This document shows positions 16,563-24,966 of a stretch of 41,274 nucleotides of DNA, piece after piece (the first letter of the stretch is position 1; each line of letters starts with the position of its first letter). The stretch comes from Deltaproteobacteria bacterium GWA2_45_12. GTDB lineage: Bacteria > UBA10199. The position numbers and the translations under genes are program-made. Location: positions 1 to 41,274 of the forward strand of contig MGPH01000034.1 of assembly GCA_001797365.1 (NCBI GenBank), given 5' to 3'. The notes under the pieces are model-generated. The model had not been told where the DNA came from, made no database searches, and saw nothing but the letters and a program-made list of their open reading frames with translations.

Positions 16563-18532
16563 TAAGTTCCATCTTCGGGGACATCAAAGTAGGAATATTC
16601 TTTTGAAAAGCCCATTTGGTCATCCACAATTTTCTTTATCGAACGAACAAACCATTTTTGAGTTTCCTGCTTGGCAAAACACAAATGCCGCAAGCCATAA
16701 CGATGGGCCTGCAACAAGGCAAAAACAAGGTCTTCCGGTTTTGTACTTTCATCAAAAAGAATTTTTTTATACACCAACCCTTCCACATGCTCTTCAACAG
16801 CCGCTTGCAAGGCCAACTGCCCTTGAAGAGAAGCCATAGGCACTTGAGCTTCCAAACCGGGAGTGCATCCCCAAATGGAGGCCAGTGCATCCGTGCAAAA
16901 AAGATTGGTAATCAAACTGTGACGCCGCTTAAGCCCATGATGCACATACCATGAATCCGTAAATTTTTGGAAAACGCCCCTGTGACTGGCTAATCTGACA
17001 GAAGCTTCCTGTGATTTACGTTGTACAAAAGACATGATCTGGCTTGCCAAATCAACGGCTTCCTGGGAATCGTAAGGGATATCCAGACCTGAGAACACAT
17101 CGGCAAAGCCGGCAAGTCCCAAAGAAATTTTTCTGAAAGCAGAAGCTGTGTTTTTAAACTCTGGCCGCGGATAGGAAGCCACTTCCAAAATATTATCCAT
17201 AAATCTGATTCCCAAAAACAAAGTTTCCGCCAAAGCATCCCAAGAAAACTGGCCTTCTAATACAAATTTTGAAAGATTAATGGCTCCACAAGGAACAGCT
17301 TCATGATGAAGCAAGGGGACATCCCCCTCTACGCCCACGGTTTGGTAAGAACCAAAAGAAGCAACGGGGTTTAGAGAGTTAAACTTATCCATAAAAACAA
17401 AATCTAATTTTGCTCCGGATAAGATGGCATCAACAAACACGGCTAAAAGATCCCTGGCTTTTGTCATTTTAACCGGTTTGCCTGACTGGGAATGAACCAG
17501 GGGCCAAGGGCCATCACGATTTAACTCTTGAAAAAAAGAATCTTGAAGCCCCACTGTTAGTCTCAAATTTGTGGAATGTTTTTGAGAGACTGCTTTAACA
17601 AGTTCGACAATATCGGGATGATCCACCGGCAAAAAAGCAGCAGAAACAGGATGTTTGTTAAAAAATGAGCTGGTAACAGAATGATAAATGTTCAAAAACC
17701 CTTGGGGAGACAAGCCATTTTCTTTGGGATAAAGCTGTGAAAAATTAAAACTGCACATTCCTCCATTTTGATGGACAAAGGCCGCTTCCTTCATCGTTTC
17801 AAAAACAGAATCAATGGAATTATCCACTGAAAAACTAAAAGACGAAATAAGAATACTTCCCGGCTTCCCCGCATTTTGAAGAACGCTTATCTCTGGCAAG
17901 AACTCTCCCCTTGCCATCATCGCATAGAACTTGTCTTCTATTTCCTGTAACACAGAGATCGGCTGATAACGGGCTTCTCCTTCAGCAACACACCGAGCCA
18001 CACGCAAAAAACATTCCTGCACGGTTTCACGCACCGCGTTCTGCCCGTTAGCCAACAAAACGTGCTGTAAAAGATACTGGGTCCCCTCTTCACCAAATTC
18101 GGGCACAATACGCACAGATTTTAATGGCGCTTTTTCAGGGGCCATTTGCACACTTTCTTTTTGCAAGGCCATCACCGCCAAGAGATCGGGGTTTAAGGAT
18201 TCGTCTTTTTCGGGAAAGGGGTTGTTTTCGTTTTGAGCCGCATGGAGGACCGGACTATTTTTTAAACGAACAAGCCCCAGTTCATGAAGTTGAAAGGCCA
18301 CCAATTCACTCACCAATTCCAAAGATAAAAACTCGATCTTGCATCGTGAAATTTCTTTTTCAACCTCCGTGGCCACAAGCTCGGCAATAGACTGGGTTAT
18401 TTTGGAATGTCCCAAAGCCAAAAGCTCTGAAATAAGACGCACCCGATCAAACCTGAACTCTTTCCCTGGATGGGAAAACCCAAGAAACCCTTCTTTGGAC
18501 AAAACCTCTTTTTTTGGTTGAAAGACTTCCAT
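16559..18532 (-). CDS. Class II ribonucleotide reductase homologue lacking catalytic cysteines
   Basis: A 657-aa homologue of the vitamin B12-dependent reductase NrdJ. An ATP-cone-like region occupies about residues 15-90 (FRFDRVRLISELL to LVAFQLHELG). The barrel domain follows with recognisable blocks: FLPEISVLQNAG (211-222), HQNGGMCSFNFSQL (254-267), VDHPDI (303-308), PLLHHEA..CGAINLSKFV (406-424), RFMDNILEV and GLAGFADVF. Against the NrdJ pattern, the three cysteines needed for chemistry are gone: the one in GQLSACF aligns with S231, the thiyl-radical Cys of NPCGE with E402 (reads GVEGD), and its partner in YESCNLGS with V413. The phosphate-binding PTGT reads CTDA. Dehydrogenation of the 2'-OH is therefore very unlikely. 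It may be a nucleotide-sensing pseudoenzyme. No zinc-ribbon tail is present. Confidence 0.8.
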   Translation of the reverse strand: MEVFQPKKEVLSKEGFLGFSHPGKEFRFDRVRLISELLALGHSKITQSIAELVATEVEKEISRCKIEFLSLELVSELVAFQLHELGLVRLKNSPVLHAAQNENNPFPEKDESLNPDLLAVMALQKESVQMAPEKAPLKSVRIVPEFGEEGTQYLLQHVLLANGQNAVRETVQECFLRVARCVAEGEARYQPISVLQEIEDKFYAMMARGEFLPEISVLQNAGKPGSILISSFSFSVDNSIDSVFETMKEAAFVHQNGGMCSFNFSQLYPKENGLSPQGFLNIYHSVTSSFFNKHPVSAAFLPVDHPDIVELVKAVSQKHSTNLRLTVGLQDSFFQELNRDGPWPLVHSQSGKPVKMTKARDLLAVFVDAILSGAKLDFVFMDKFNSLNPVASFGSYQTVGVEGDVPLLHHEAVPCGAINLSKFVLEGQFSWDALAETLFLGIRFMDNILEVASYPRPEFKNTASAFRKISLGLAGFADVFSGLDIPYDSQEAVDLASQIMSFVQRKSQEASVRLASHRGVFQKFTDSWYVHHGLKRRHSLITNLFCTDALASIWGCTPGLEAQVPMASLQGQLALQAAVEEHVEGLVYKKILFDESTKPEDLVFALLQAHRYGLRHLCFAKQETQKWFVRSIKKIVDDQMGFSKEYSYFDVPEDGTY

Positions 18533-18600
18533 ATATTTTAAACAGACAAGAAAAGCTAAAAAACGGCGCTCGGTGTGTCAATATCTGTTTTAAAAAAAAT

Positions 18601-19653
18601 CTAAATGTCTTTTAAAATCTTTTTGGTCACCGTAGAAAGGGGTAACTCGTTTTTCTGCCATACAGAAACCCAATGCCAATCTTTGACAAGATTTTTGGGG
18701 CGGTTTGACAAAACAAGTTTAAATGGTCTGATCTGCATGCGTCTATTCATAATGGCATGGGACACGGGCCGCATCAGTGCTGGTTCAAAATTGAGTGGAA
18801 GGTTTAAGTCTTCTATCCATTGCTTTACCGCCTTCAAAGACGGAGCCCCCTCACAAACCTGCGTGGGGACTTCCCACAAACCTTCCATAATTTCCTTCTT
18901 GGTACGTTGCCGCATTAAAAAACATCCTTCATGTTCAACAACCAGAGCCATCGAATGTTCCTTAACATAAGCCATCTTTTTCCCTTTAACAGGATAACTC
19001 TCTGGCCTGCCTTCTTTAAAAGCGGCACACCCCTTCAATACGGGGCATAAAAGACATTTGGGATTGGAAGGGGTACATACCGTGGCCCCCAGCTCCATCA
19101 TGGCCTGGTTAAAATCTCCCGGATTATTTTTATCTAGAAGTTTCTGGGCCTTGATCGCAATATTTTTCTGTACATTTAAGGAATCCACACTTTCATGAAT
19201 GGCAAACAAACGAGCCATGACACGAATGACATTTCCGTCAACCACCGCTACAGGCTCACCAAAAGCAATGCTGGCAATAGCAGAGGCCGTATATTCCCCA
19301 AGCCCCTTCAAATTTTTTAGTGCCTCTTTTGTGGATGGAATTTTTCCGTCATGCTGATGAAAAATCTTTTGGGCTGACTCATGAAAGTGACGAATACGAC
19401 GATAATATCCCAGACCCGCCCATAATTTGAGGAGTTCTTCGATGGGAGCTTGGGCCACGGATTTTAAAGTCGGAAATTTCCTTAAAAAACGGTTGTAATA
19501 GGGAATCACTGTCGCCACCGTCGTCTGCTGAAGCATGATTTCGGAAAGCCAGATGGCATAAGGATCCTTAAATTTTCTCCAAGGAAGATCCCGCTTTTGG
19601 GATTGATACCAACAAAGGAGTTGCTTACGGAATTTTTGCGGGGAGAGGGCCAT
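18601..19653 (-). CDS. mutY: A/G-specific adenine glycosylase MutY
   Basis: Base-excision repair glycosylase removing adenine mispaired with 8-oxoguanine, 350 aa. LPWRKFKDPYAIWLSEIMLQ opens the HhH-GPD domain with the catalytic Glu at E38. The helix-hairpin-helix is KGLGEYTASAIAS, and D139 in VVDGNVIRV is the conserved catalytic Asp. The iron-sulfur loop is C193-x6-C200-x2-C203-x5-C209. The C-terminal part (about 230-350) is the NUDIX-like domain that recognises 8-oxoG (MEGLWEVPTQ, VSHAIMNRRMQIRPF). A symmetric hairpin repeat lies directly upstream. Confidence 0.95.
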   Translation of the reverse strand: MALSPQKFRKQLLCWYQSQKRDLPWRKFKDPYAIWLSEIMLQQTTVATVIPYYNRFLRKFPTLKSVAQAPIEELLKLWAGLGYYRRIRHFHESAQKIFHQHDGKIPSTKEALKNLKGLGEYTASAIASIAFGEPVAVVDGNVIRVMARLFAIHESVDSLNVQKNIAIKAQKLLDKNNPGDFNQAMMELGATVCTPSNPKCLLCPVLKGCAAFKEGRPESYPVKGKKMAYVKEHSMALVVEHEGCFLMRQRTKKEIMEGLWEVPTQVCEGAPSLKAVKQWIEDLNLPLNFEPALMRPVSHAIMNRRMQIRPFKLVLSNRPKNLVKDWHWVSVWQKNELPLSTVTKKILKDI

Positions 19654-19666
19654 AGGCTAGGTCCCC

Positions 19667-19702
19667 GAGCGGAGTCGAGGGGCCATCACTTCGACTCCGC
19701 TC
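19667..19702. repeat. Inverted repeat GAGCGGAGTCGA
   Basis: Arms GAGCGGAGTCGA (19667-19678) and TCGACTCCGCTC (19691-19702) are exact complements around a 12-bp loop. The unit lies between mutY and the ribbon-helix-helix protein gene. It resembles a dispersed intergenic repeat and has no T-tract, so it is not called a terminator. Confidence 0.75.
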
Positions 19703-19767
19703 AGTGACCATAATTTTACAAATCCTAAAAAATTGTGGCGAAACCCAAGGAAAACTTCCACTCTTTT

Positions 19768-20253
19768 TTAAGAGGAAGCCCCTTCTTTTTCCCTCGCTAG
19801 CAGACGGATTGTCTCGGAGACCCCCTTGGTATGCAGCCTCTGAGTCAGCCTTTTCAACCTTTCCAGGTCTTCTATGCCCAAACGCAGGGTTAAAGTGCGG
19901 GATTTTCGTTTGGATGCATTCTCGCTTAGAAACTGCCTATAACGAAGCGCCGTTTTCAAACAGTCCTGCATGTCCACGCCATAAAAACTTTGAGGTAATT
20001 TTTCGGGATTGAAAAAGTTCTTCATCGCTTTTGCCAATTCCGGATATTTTTTACGGTCACGATCCTGCCGATGGATGACCTGCGGCCTATACATGAGGAT
20101 CGCTGGGAGAACCTCATAAATGCGCGGCTCCTCTAAGGCGGCATTGAATATCTCATCGAGTGTGACCCTCTTCCGGCGAGGAATCACACCCGAGGTCAAG
20201 AGAACCTTTTCATAATTCAATCTTTCGAGCACATGTTGAGTTGTTGGATTCAT
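19768..20253 (-). CDS. Putative ribbon-helix-helix partner protein
   Basis: A 161-aa protein without a recognised full-length family. The C-terminal ~45 residues (RTLTLRLGIEDLERLKRLTQ followed by HTKGVSETIRLLA) have the strand-helix-helix pattern of a ribbon-helix-helix DNA-binding domain. The central part, EEPRIYEVLPAILMYRPQVI, resembles the helical domain found in partners of small nucleotidyltransferase-like proteins. It starts 5 bases after the stop of the nucleotidyltransferase-like gene and probably shares its transcript. A regulator or antitoxin role is inferred from this layout. Confidence 0.65.
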   Translation of the reverse strand: MNPTTQHVLERLNYEKVLLTSGVIPRRKRVTLDEIFNAALEEPRIYEVLPAILMYRPQVIHRQDRDRKKYPELAKAMKNFFNPEKLPQSFYGVDMQDCLKTALRYRQFLSENASKRKSRTLTLRLGIEDLERLKRLTQRLHTKGVSETIRLLAREKEGASS

Positions 20254-20257
20254 GGTC

Positions 20258-20731
20258 TTATTTTTTTGATTGGATTCGGATCTCTTCTTCTTTTTCCGGG
20301 AAGAATTTCAAATAGGTCTGAATAAGTTTTTGGTCTTTAAGCCTATGAAATTTCAATTTCGAAGCCATGACCGCTTCGGGTAAGGCAATAAAAACCTCTA
20401 CCGATGGAAAATCCAGAATCTTTTGATACAATGTTTCTTGCGGCATCCAAATAAGATGCCCGTCATTTTCTAACCGCATGCCTTCATTCAAGAGAAGCTC
20501 TGATAATCTTTTCTGCACGATATAATTTAAGGGAGAAACCACATCCAAGTCCATAGTGGCCGTCACCGGAAAGGGTAAATCAGCCAAAAGCAAGGCCGTT
20601 TGCCCTACGATCTGAACCGTCTGCTTTGGAATCGAGGGAGACCCCATTCCATGGGCCTCTTCATTGAAGGCATCGATAAACTCATTTAATTGACCAAAAA
20701 TATTTTTAAAATTTTCTTGGATCGTTCTCAT
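20258..20731 (-). CDS. Putative small nucleotidyltransferase-fold protein
   Basis: A 157-aa protein resembling minimal nucleotidyltransferase-fold proteins of the DUF6036/AbiEii neighbourhood. VQIVGQTALLLADLP and ATMDLDVVSPL match the G-x-A-L ... T-x-D-x-D pattern that carries the metal-binding aspartates. VMASKLKFHRLKDQKLIQTYL matches the later helix with a conserved K...RxKDxxL-like pattern. It is first in a two-gene unit with the ribbon-helix-helix protein downstream. The region before it is very A+T-rich and includes a short palindrome. Family assignment is by motif only; enzymatic activity and a toxin-antitoxin role are inferences. Confidence 0.6.
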   Translation of the reverse strand: MRTIQENFKNIFGQLNEFIDAFNEEAHGMGSPSIPKQTVQIVGQTALLLADLPFPVTATMDLDVVSPLNYIVQKRLSELLLNEGMRLENDGHLIWMPQETLYQKILDFPSVEVFIALPEAVMASKLKFHRLKDQKLIQTYLKFFPEKEEEIRIQSKK

Positions 20732-20754
20732 CAGAGTATCTATATTACTTAATA

Positions 20755-20771
20755 TATTTACTTTGTAAATA
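20755..20771. promoter_or_regulatory. Candidate operator before the nucleotidyltransferase unit
   Basis: TATTTAC-TTT-GTAAATA, a perfect 7-bp inverted repeat with a 3-bp spacer, lies 24 bp upstream of the first gene within an A+T-rich stretch of about 80 bp. A plausible binding site for the ribbon-helix-helix partner; untested. Confidence 0.4.
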
Positions 20772-20829
20772 CATTATTTTAATATAATAAAATCATAAAG
20801 TTAATTTATAATAAAATTTTTAAATGGAT

Positions 20830-21801
20830 TTAAAAAGAGCGGAGGGAAGAATACTGCTCCTTTATCGAAAGCAGAAAATCCTGCCAATACCTCGTCTCCG
20901 CATAGTAAGGAAAAGCGCGTTTGAAGATCTCCTCCTCAAAGCGCTCGCCGATCCACGCGGCATGGCGGATCATACGAAGCGTGCGAAGGGGTTCCGTCAG
21001 GATGAAAGAAGCATGGTCGAAAGAGCGGAACATCTCATAACCTTCAAAAAAATTCTTCTTCTGTTCCCGCTGTTCGTCTTCGTCGCCAAAAAACAACATC
21101 CAGATGTCTTGAATCGCGGGCGCCACCACCATGTCGTCAAAGTCAACGAGTGTGGGGCCATCCTTGTTCCACAAAATGTTTCCAAAATGGCAATCGCCAT
21201 GCACGGCAAAGGGTTTCCAGTCCTGCGTGAAAAGCGGCTCTATTTTTTCTAAACATTGGGAAATGACATCTTCAAGGGAGTCCCGCAAACTTTCAGGGGC
21301 ATGGGGTTTGTCCAAAATAGAATCCAAAGAGCGCCAACCATAGGTTTCTGCAGTAAGATGGAGTCTATTTTTCACATTTAAGGAATGAGTAATATTATGC
21401 AAGCGCCCCAACAGACGCCCGAGCCACCGGAGATTTTCATTCGAAAGCTCGGCTTGTTCATGCCCCCCAAACTTCGGATACAAACAATAATAATAAGGCC
21501 CATCAAAACCCAAACTTGGGAAACCCTTTGATTGGGCCAAGCTTACGGGCCGCACCACTGGAACCTCGGCTTCGGCCAAGGCTATAAGCACTTTATGTTC
21601 ATCAACAAGGGTTTCTTCCTTCCAGCGGCCAGGACGATAAAATTTGGCAATAAGGGGAGAAACATTTCCTTCGAGATGAACCTGATAAACACGGTTTTCG
21701 TAGCTGTTAAGCTGAAAAAGTTGCCCGGTAGGTTGATACCCCTGATGGCTAAGAGCATCACAGATCCGGTTTGGCAACAGGTCTTGGAAAGGAGTGGTCA
21801 T
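20830..21801 (-). CDS. srkA: SrkA-like stress-response protein kinase
   Basis: A 323-aa kinase of the SrkA/YihE type in the APH/choline-kinase fold, a Ser/Thr kinase linked to envelope stress and death pathways in E. coli. LNSYENRVYQ is the family's nucleotide-loop signature, and K53 in LIAKFYRPGRW is the ATP lysine. The catalytic loop is H201-G202-D203-C-H-F-G-N208, and D220 in TLVDFDD binds magnesium. PAIQDIWMLFFGDEDEQ is also characteristic. The ATG at 21801 is preferred because AGAGG lies just upstream; a start six codons earlier lacks this. Confidence 0.9.
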   Translation of the reverse strand: MTTPFQDLLPNRICDALSHQGYQPTGQLFQLNSYENRVYQVHLEGNVSPLIAKFYRPGRWKEETLVDEHKVLIALAEAEVPVVRPVSLAQSKGFPSLGFDGPYYYCLYPKFGGHEQAELSNENLRWLGRLLGRLHNITHSLNVKNRLHLTAETYGWRSLDSILDKPHAPESLRDSLEDVISQCLEKIEPLFTQDWKPFAVHGDCHFGNILWNKDGPTLVDFDDMVVAPAIQDIWMLFFGDEDEQREQKKNFFEGYEMFRSFDHASFILTEPLRTLRMIRHAAWIGERFEEEIFKRAFPYYAETRYWQDFLLSIKEQYSSLRSF

Positions 21802-21878
21802 AAACCTCTTAAACCACAAATAAATTTAGCTTGCCATCTTCAAAATAAGGGAGCTTCATTTGAAACGAGGAGGCTTTT

Positions 21879-22085
21879 ATGAATGATAAGAACTTAAAAA
21901 AAGACCGTGAAGCCGAAATCCTTTCGGGCACAAAAGAAACGGTGAATTCCAGAAAGAACGACATCATCAAAAACATCGAGATCAACGCCAAAAAAGCAAT
22001 CGCCCACGAAGAAAAACCCCACGATCCCAAAAAGAAACCCGGGTTCCATTATGATGAAGGTGAAGAAGGCCCATCTTCGGACTAG
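21879..22085 (+). CDS. Small charged hypothetical protein
   Basis: A 68-aa, highly hydrophilic protein dominated by Lys, Glu, Asp and Asn (MNDKNLKKDREAEILSG at the start, EEGPSSD at the end). The strong ribosome-binding site GAGGAGG 8 bases upstream supports translation. No domain, transmembrane segment or cysteine is seen, and it is probably disordered. It is divergent from the SrkA-like gene and followed by tRNA-Leu on the other strand. Function unknown. Confidence 0.6.
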   Translation: MNDKNLKKDREAEILSGTKETVNSRKNDIIKNIEINAKKAIAHEEKPHDPKKKPGFHYDEGEEGPSSD

Positions 22086-22125
22086 GTGAAGAAAGCAGCC
22101 ACACTCAAAAAAATTTTGACTCTTG

Positions 22126-22157
22126 ATTCCGCATTCCGAAATCCGCATTCCGCATTC
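22126..22157. repeat. Short direct repeats of ATTCCGCATTCCG
   Basis: ATTCCGCATTCCG recurs with small variations three times in 32 bp directly downstream of the tRNA-Leu 3' end. It looks like the edge of an intergenic repeat. No function is apparent. Confidence 0.4.
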
Positions 22158-22163
22158 GATATG

Positions 22164-22245
22164 TGCCGAGGGCGGGAATTGAACCCGCACAGGTTACCCT
22201 ACTGGATTCTAAGTCCAGCGCGTCTGCCAGTTCCGCCACCTCGGC
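22164..22245 (-). tRNA. tRNA-Leu (anticodon UAG)
   Basis: Read on the minus strand, an 82-nt class II tRNA folds with acceptor GCCGAGG / CCTCGGC, discriminator A, anticodon stem CTGGA / TCCAG and loop CTTAGAA (anticodon TAG), a variable arm, and T-arm GCGGG-TTCAATT-CCCGC. It decodes CUA and, by wobble, other CUN codons. The 3' CCA is not encoded (the sequence continues CAT), so it must be added after transcription. Confidence 0.96.
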
Positions 22246-22321
22246 ATGGGATAAAAAAATGATGAGTAAATCTTTAAAAAGGTTATGACAATAGGATTTT
22301 TCTTAAATGAAACACCTCCTC

Positions 22322-22351
22322 TTGACAGCTCTTGGCGGATGGGTTCATAGT
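22322..22351 (+). promoter_or_regulatory. Candidate sigma70-type promoter of the sensory operon
   Basis: A consensus -35 TTGACA (22322-22327) is followed 18 bp later by CATAGT (22346-22351), a 4/6 match to TATAAT. It lies about 30 bp before the ATG of the ethylene-receptor-like gene, whose ribosome-binding site is GGAG. It is the only good match in this 138-bp gap. Confidence 0.45.
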
Positions 22352-22383
22352 CTTAAAAAGTTCATATTTGCTTTGGAGAATTT

Positions 22384-22965
22384 ATGATTTCTTTCTTCAA
22401 AAATATTTTTCAGGGTGATTTCATGCCTCACGGGCATTGCTATTTTTGGGAGCCTGAAATCTTATGGCTGCACGTTATCTCCGATGTTGTCATTTTTTTG
22501 GCCTACTATTCCATCCCCCTTGCCCTTGTTTGCTTTCTCGTTAAACGTAAGGACATTCCTTTTCGTTTAATCTTTCTCCTCTTTGCCATTTTCATTCTTG
22601 CCTGCGGCACAACTCATATCATGGATGTGTGGACAACATGGAGCGCTGCCTATCGCATTGAGGGTCTGGTCAAGGCTTTTACCGCCCTCGTTTCGTTGAC
22701 AACGGCCATTATTTTATGGCCCTTGTTACCAAAGGCCATGGCCATTCCCACCCCTGCCCATTTTGAAAAAATAAACCTGAAACTTCAAAAAATAGCCGAG
22801 GAAGCCAACAAGAAAGCCTTCGAACTCGACAGTGCCAACCGCGAACTGGAACGATTCAACCTGGCCATGATGGGCCGCGAAGAGCGTATTCTCGAATTAA
22901 AAGCCGAAGTCAACGATCTTTGTCGAAAATTCAATCAACCCGAACCTTATAAAATTGAATCATAA
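22384..22965 (+). CDS. Ethylene-receptor-type membrane sensor domain protein
   Basis: A 193-aa membrane protein homologous to the N-terminal copper/ethylene-binding domain of plant ETR1 and cyanobacterial relatives. Three transmembrane helices are predicted (about 28-52, 60-80 and 92-115). The key residues keep the ETR1 spacing: D34 and Y41 in ISDVVIFLAYYSIPL, then C74 and H78 in ACGTTHIMDVW. These correspond to ETR1 D25, Y32, C65 and H69, where Cys and His ligate Cu(I). A coiled-coil tail (about 125-165) ends in LERFNLAMMGREERILELKA, a linker that usually precedes a kinase. Here the chain simply stops, and a separate kinase gene begins 2 bp later. The ligand is unproven; relatives sense ethylene or other small molecules. 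Confidence 0.85.
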   Translation: MISFFKNIFQGDFMPHGHCYFWEPEILWLHVISDVVIFLAYYSIPLALVCFLVKRKDIPFRLIFLLFAIFILACGTTHIMDVWTTWSAAYRIEGLVKAFTALVSLTTAIILWPLLPKAMAIPTPAHFEKINLKLQKIAEEANKKAFELDSANRELERFNLAMMGREERILELKAEVNDLCRKFNQPEPYKIES

Positions 22966-22967
22966 CC

Positions 22968-24623
22968 ATGATGTCTTTGCGCATACGATTTATTCTGGTT
23001 TTCTTGATCACCATTCCCATCCTCTTTGGCATATCCTGGCTTATGGCCGATTATTATTTTCCCATAAATGACAAGTACAGGTGGGTTGCCCTTACCATCG
23101 CTTTAATCGTCATCATCACCAGCTTGAATTTGTACCTGCTTAACCCCGTTTGCAAATCGATTAAATTATTGCAGACGGCCATTGAGCAAATCCGCAATGG
23201 TAATTTCGAAGCAATCACAAATTTATGGGAAGATGTCTCGGGTCCGGAAATGAAAAAAATGGCCGAATCGCTTAGAATCATGGCCGAACAGCTCATGAAT
23301 ATTCAGTTTAATCTGGAAGAGAAGGTGGCAAAAAGAACCCAGGAACTTAAAGAAAGGAATGAACAACTCATCAAGTCACGTCAGGCCGCCTTAAGTGTTG
23401 TTGAAGATGTCTTAATTGAAAAGAAAAAAACGGAACAAGCCCATGAAGATCTCAGAAAGATAAAAGACGAATTGGATCTAAGAGTAAAATTGCGCACCGA
23501 AGAACTTAAAAAGAGCGAAGAAAAGTTCCGTCTTACCTTCCAGGCCGCACCCAACGGATTAATCATGGTTGATCATACCGGTAAAATCGTTCTCATGAAC
23601 ACCCAGATTGAAAAAATGTTCCTGTATTCCCAGAATGAACTGGCGGGGCAATCAATTGAAACCCTTGTCCCGCAAAGGTTTCATTCAAATCATGTTCATT
23701 ACCGCAGTCAATTCATGCAGGAACCGCAAGATCGTCAGATGGGGGCCGGCCGTGATTTGTTCGGTAAACGAAAAGATGGCACAGAATTTCCGGTAGAAAT
23801 AGGGCTGAAGCCTTTGGTCACTGAAGAAGGCGTTTTTGTCCTAAGCTCCATCATCGACATTACCGAAAGAAAAAATGCCGAAGAAAAAGTTAAAAAAGCC
23901 AATGAGGATTTAAAAAGGGCCAATCAATTAAAATCATCCTTTGTTTCGATGGTCTCCCATGAATTGAGAACCCCTCTTTCTTCCATGAAAGCAGGTATCG
24001 ATATGCTTTTGGCCGGCATTGATGGCCCTGTTAATGATGAACAACGCGAAACCCTTTTAATCGCCCAGAAAAACATCGACCGTTTGGCACGTCTTATCAG
24101 TAACGTTTTGGATTACACGCGATTGGAAGCCGGCAAGATGGAAATGGATTTTGCCAACATTAATTTAAACGAACTCGTCAATGAGGCTTGTCAATCGATG
24201 AAGCATGCCATCCTTGAAAAGGGATTGATCCTGGAAACAATTTTGCCACAAACACCTCTTTTTAGTTCCTGCGATGAAGACAGGCTCAAACAGGTCATCC
24301 TCAATCTGCTAAGTAACGCCATCAAGTTCACTGAAAGTGGTGGCAAAATTATTATTTCACTTAAAAAAACCGACGGCATCCTTTGTATCGAGGTCAAAGA
24401 TAACGGAATCGGGATAGATAAGGAAGATCAGAACAGGATTTTTGAAATGTTCAATCAGGCCATCACCCGTGGCATCTGGAAAACAGGCGGCTCTGGAATA
24501 GGACTTGCCGTTTGCCGGCTTATTCTTGAACAACATCGTGGAAAAATTACTGTTCAAAGTCAACCTGGGAATGGCTCTACTTTTTCAATCACATTTCCGC
24601 AAAATTTGTCAGCGTCTGCTTGA
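22968..24623 (+). CDS. PAS-containing sensor histidine kinase
   Basis: A 551-aa membrane histidine kinase. Two transmembrane helices (about 7-26 and 38-58) are separated by a very short exposed segment, so it has almost no periplasmic sensor of its own. A HAMP-like segment (59-112), a long coiled coil (113-185) and a PAS domain (about 186-303, closing IDITERK) follow. HisKA has the phosphorylated H331 in VSMVSHELRTPLSSM. HATPase has the N box (NLLSNAIKF), DNGIGID and TGGSGIGLAV. Its ATG lies 2 bp after the ethylene-receptor-like gene, with no clear ribosome-binding site, so coupled translation and a shared signalling complex are likely. The 3' end overlaps the convergent receiver gene by 35 bp. 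Confidence 0.92.
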   Translation: MMSLRIRFILVFLITIPILFGISWLMADYYFPINDKYRWVALTIALIVIITSLNLYLLNPVCKSIKLLQTAIEQIRNGNFEAITNLWEDVSGPEMKKMAESLRIMAEQLMNIQFNLEEKVAKRTQELKERNEQLIKSRQAALSVVEDVLIEKKKTEQAHEDLRKIKDELDLRVKLRTEELKKSEEKFRLTFQAAPNGLIMVDHTGKIVLMNTQIEKMFLYSQNELAGQSIETLVPQRFHSNHVHYRSQFMQEPQDRQMGAGRDLFGKRKDGTEFPVEIGLKPLVTEEGVFVLSSIIDITERKNAEEKVKKANEDLKRANQLKSSFVSMVSHELRTPLSSMKAGIDMLLAGIDGPVNDEQRETLLIAQKNIDRLARLISNVLDYTRLEAGKMEMDFANINLNELVNEACQSMKHAILEKGLILETILPQTPLFSSCDEDRLKQVILNLLSNAIKFTESGGKIIISLKKTDGILCIEVKDNGIGIDKEDQNRIFEMFNQAITRGIWKTGGSGIGLAVCRLILEQHRGKITVQSQPGNGSTFSITFPQNLSASA

Positions 24624-24966
24624 TGGTTTTGAGCAAGTCGTGTGGTTCGTAGGGCTTGTAGACAACACCCTGAGCTCCCAAACTTTCCAAATTTTCTGTT
24701 TCACCAGGCCGGGATGAAGTAAAAAAGAGAATGGGGATTTCTTTAAGTTGTTTGTCTTGTTGAAGTACCTTGCATATTTCAATACCGGAAATATCGGGCA
24801 AGATCACATCGAGTAAAATAAGATGGGGCTTGAGTTCCTTGACTTTTTCAACAGCCCCTTTCCCCTCATGGTAGCAGACAACATCATACCCCCCCGACCG
24901 AATCCACTTGGAGGTAATGCGGGCCAAATCTTCTTCGTCATCAATAATGAGAACTTTTGTATTCAA
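24589..24966 (-). CDS. Stand-alone receiver-domain response regulator
   Basis: A 125-aa CheY-like protein with no output domain. The acidic pocket is D9-D10-E11, the phospho-acceptor is D53 in LILLDVILPD, the switch Thr is T83 in FFTSS, and the conserved Lys is K104 in VYKPYEP. The start is TTG at 24966, overlapping the stop of the second receiver gene (TTGA), which suggests coupled translation. It is convergent with the kinase gene. Likely a phospho-relay or diffusible output partner. Confidence 0.88.
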   Translation of the reverse strand: MNTKVLIIDDEEDLARITSKWIRSGGYDVVCYHEGKGAVEKVKELKPHLILLDVILPDISGIEICKVLQQDKQLKEIPILFFTSSRPGETENLESLGAQGVVYKPYEPHDLLKTIKQTLTNFAEM

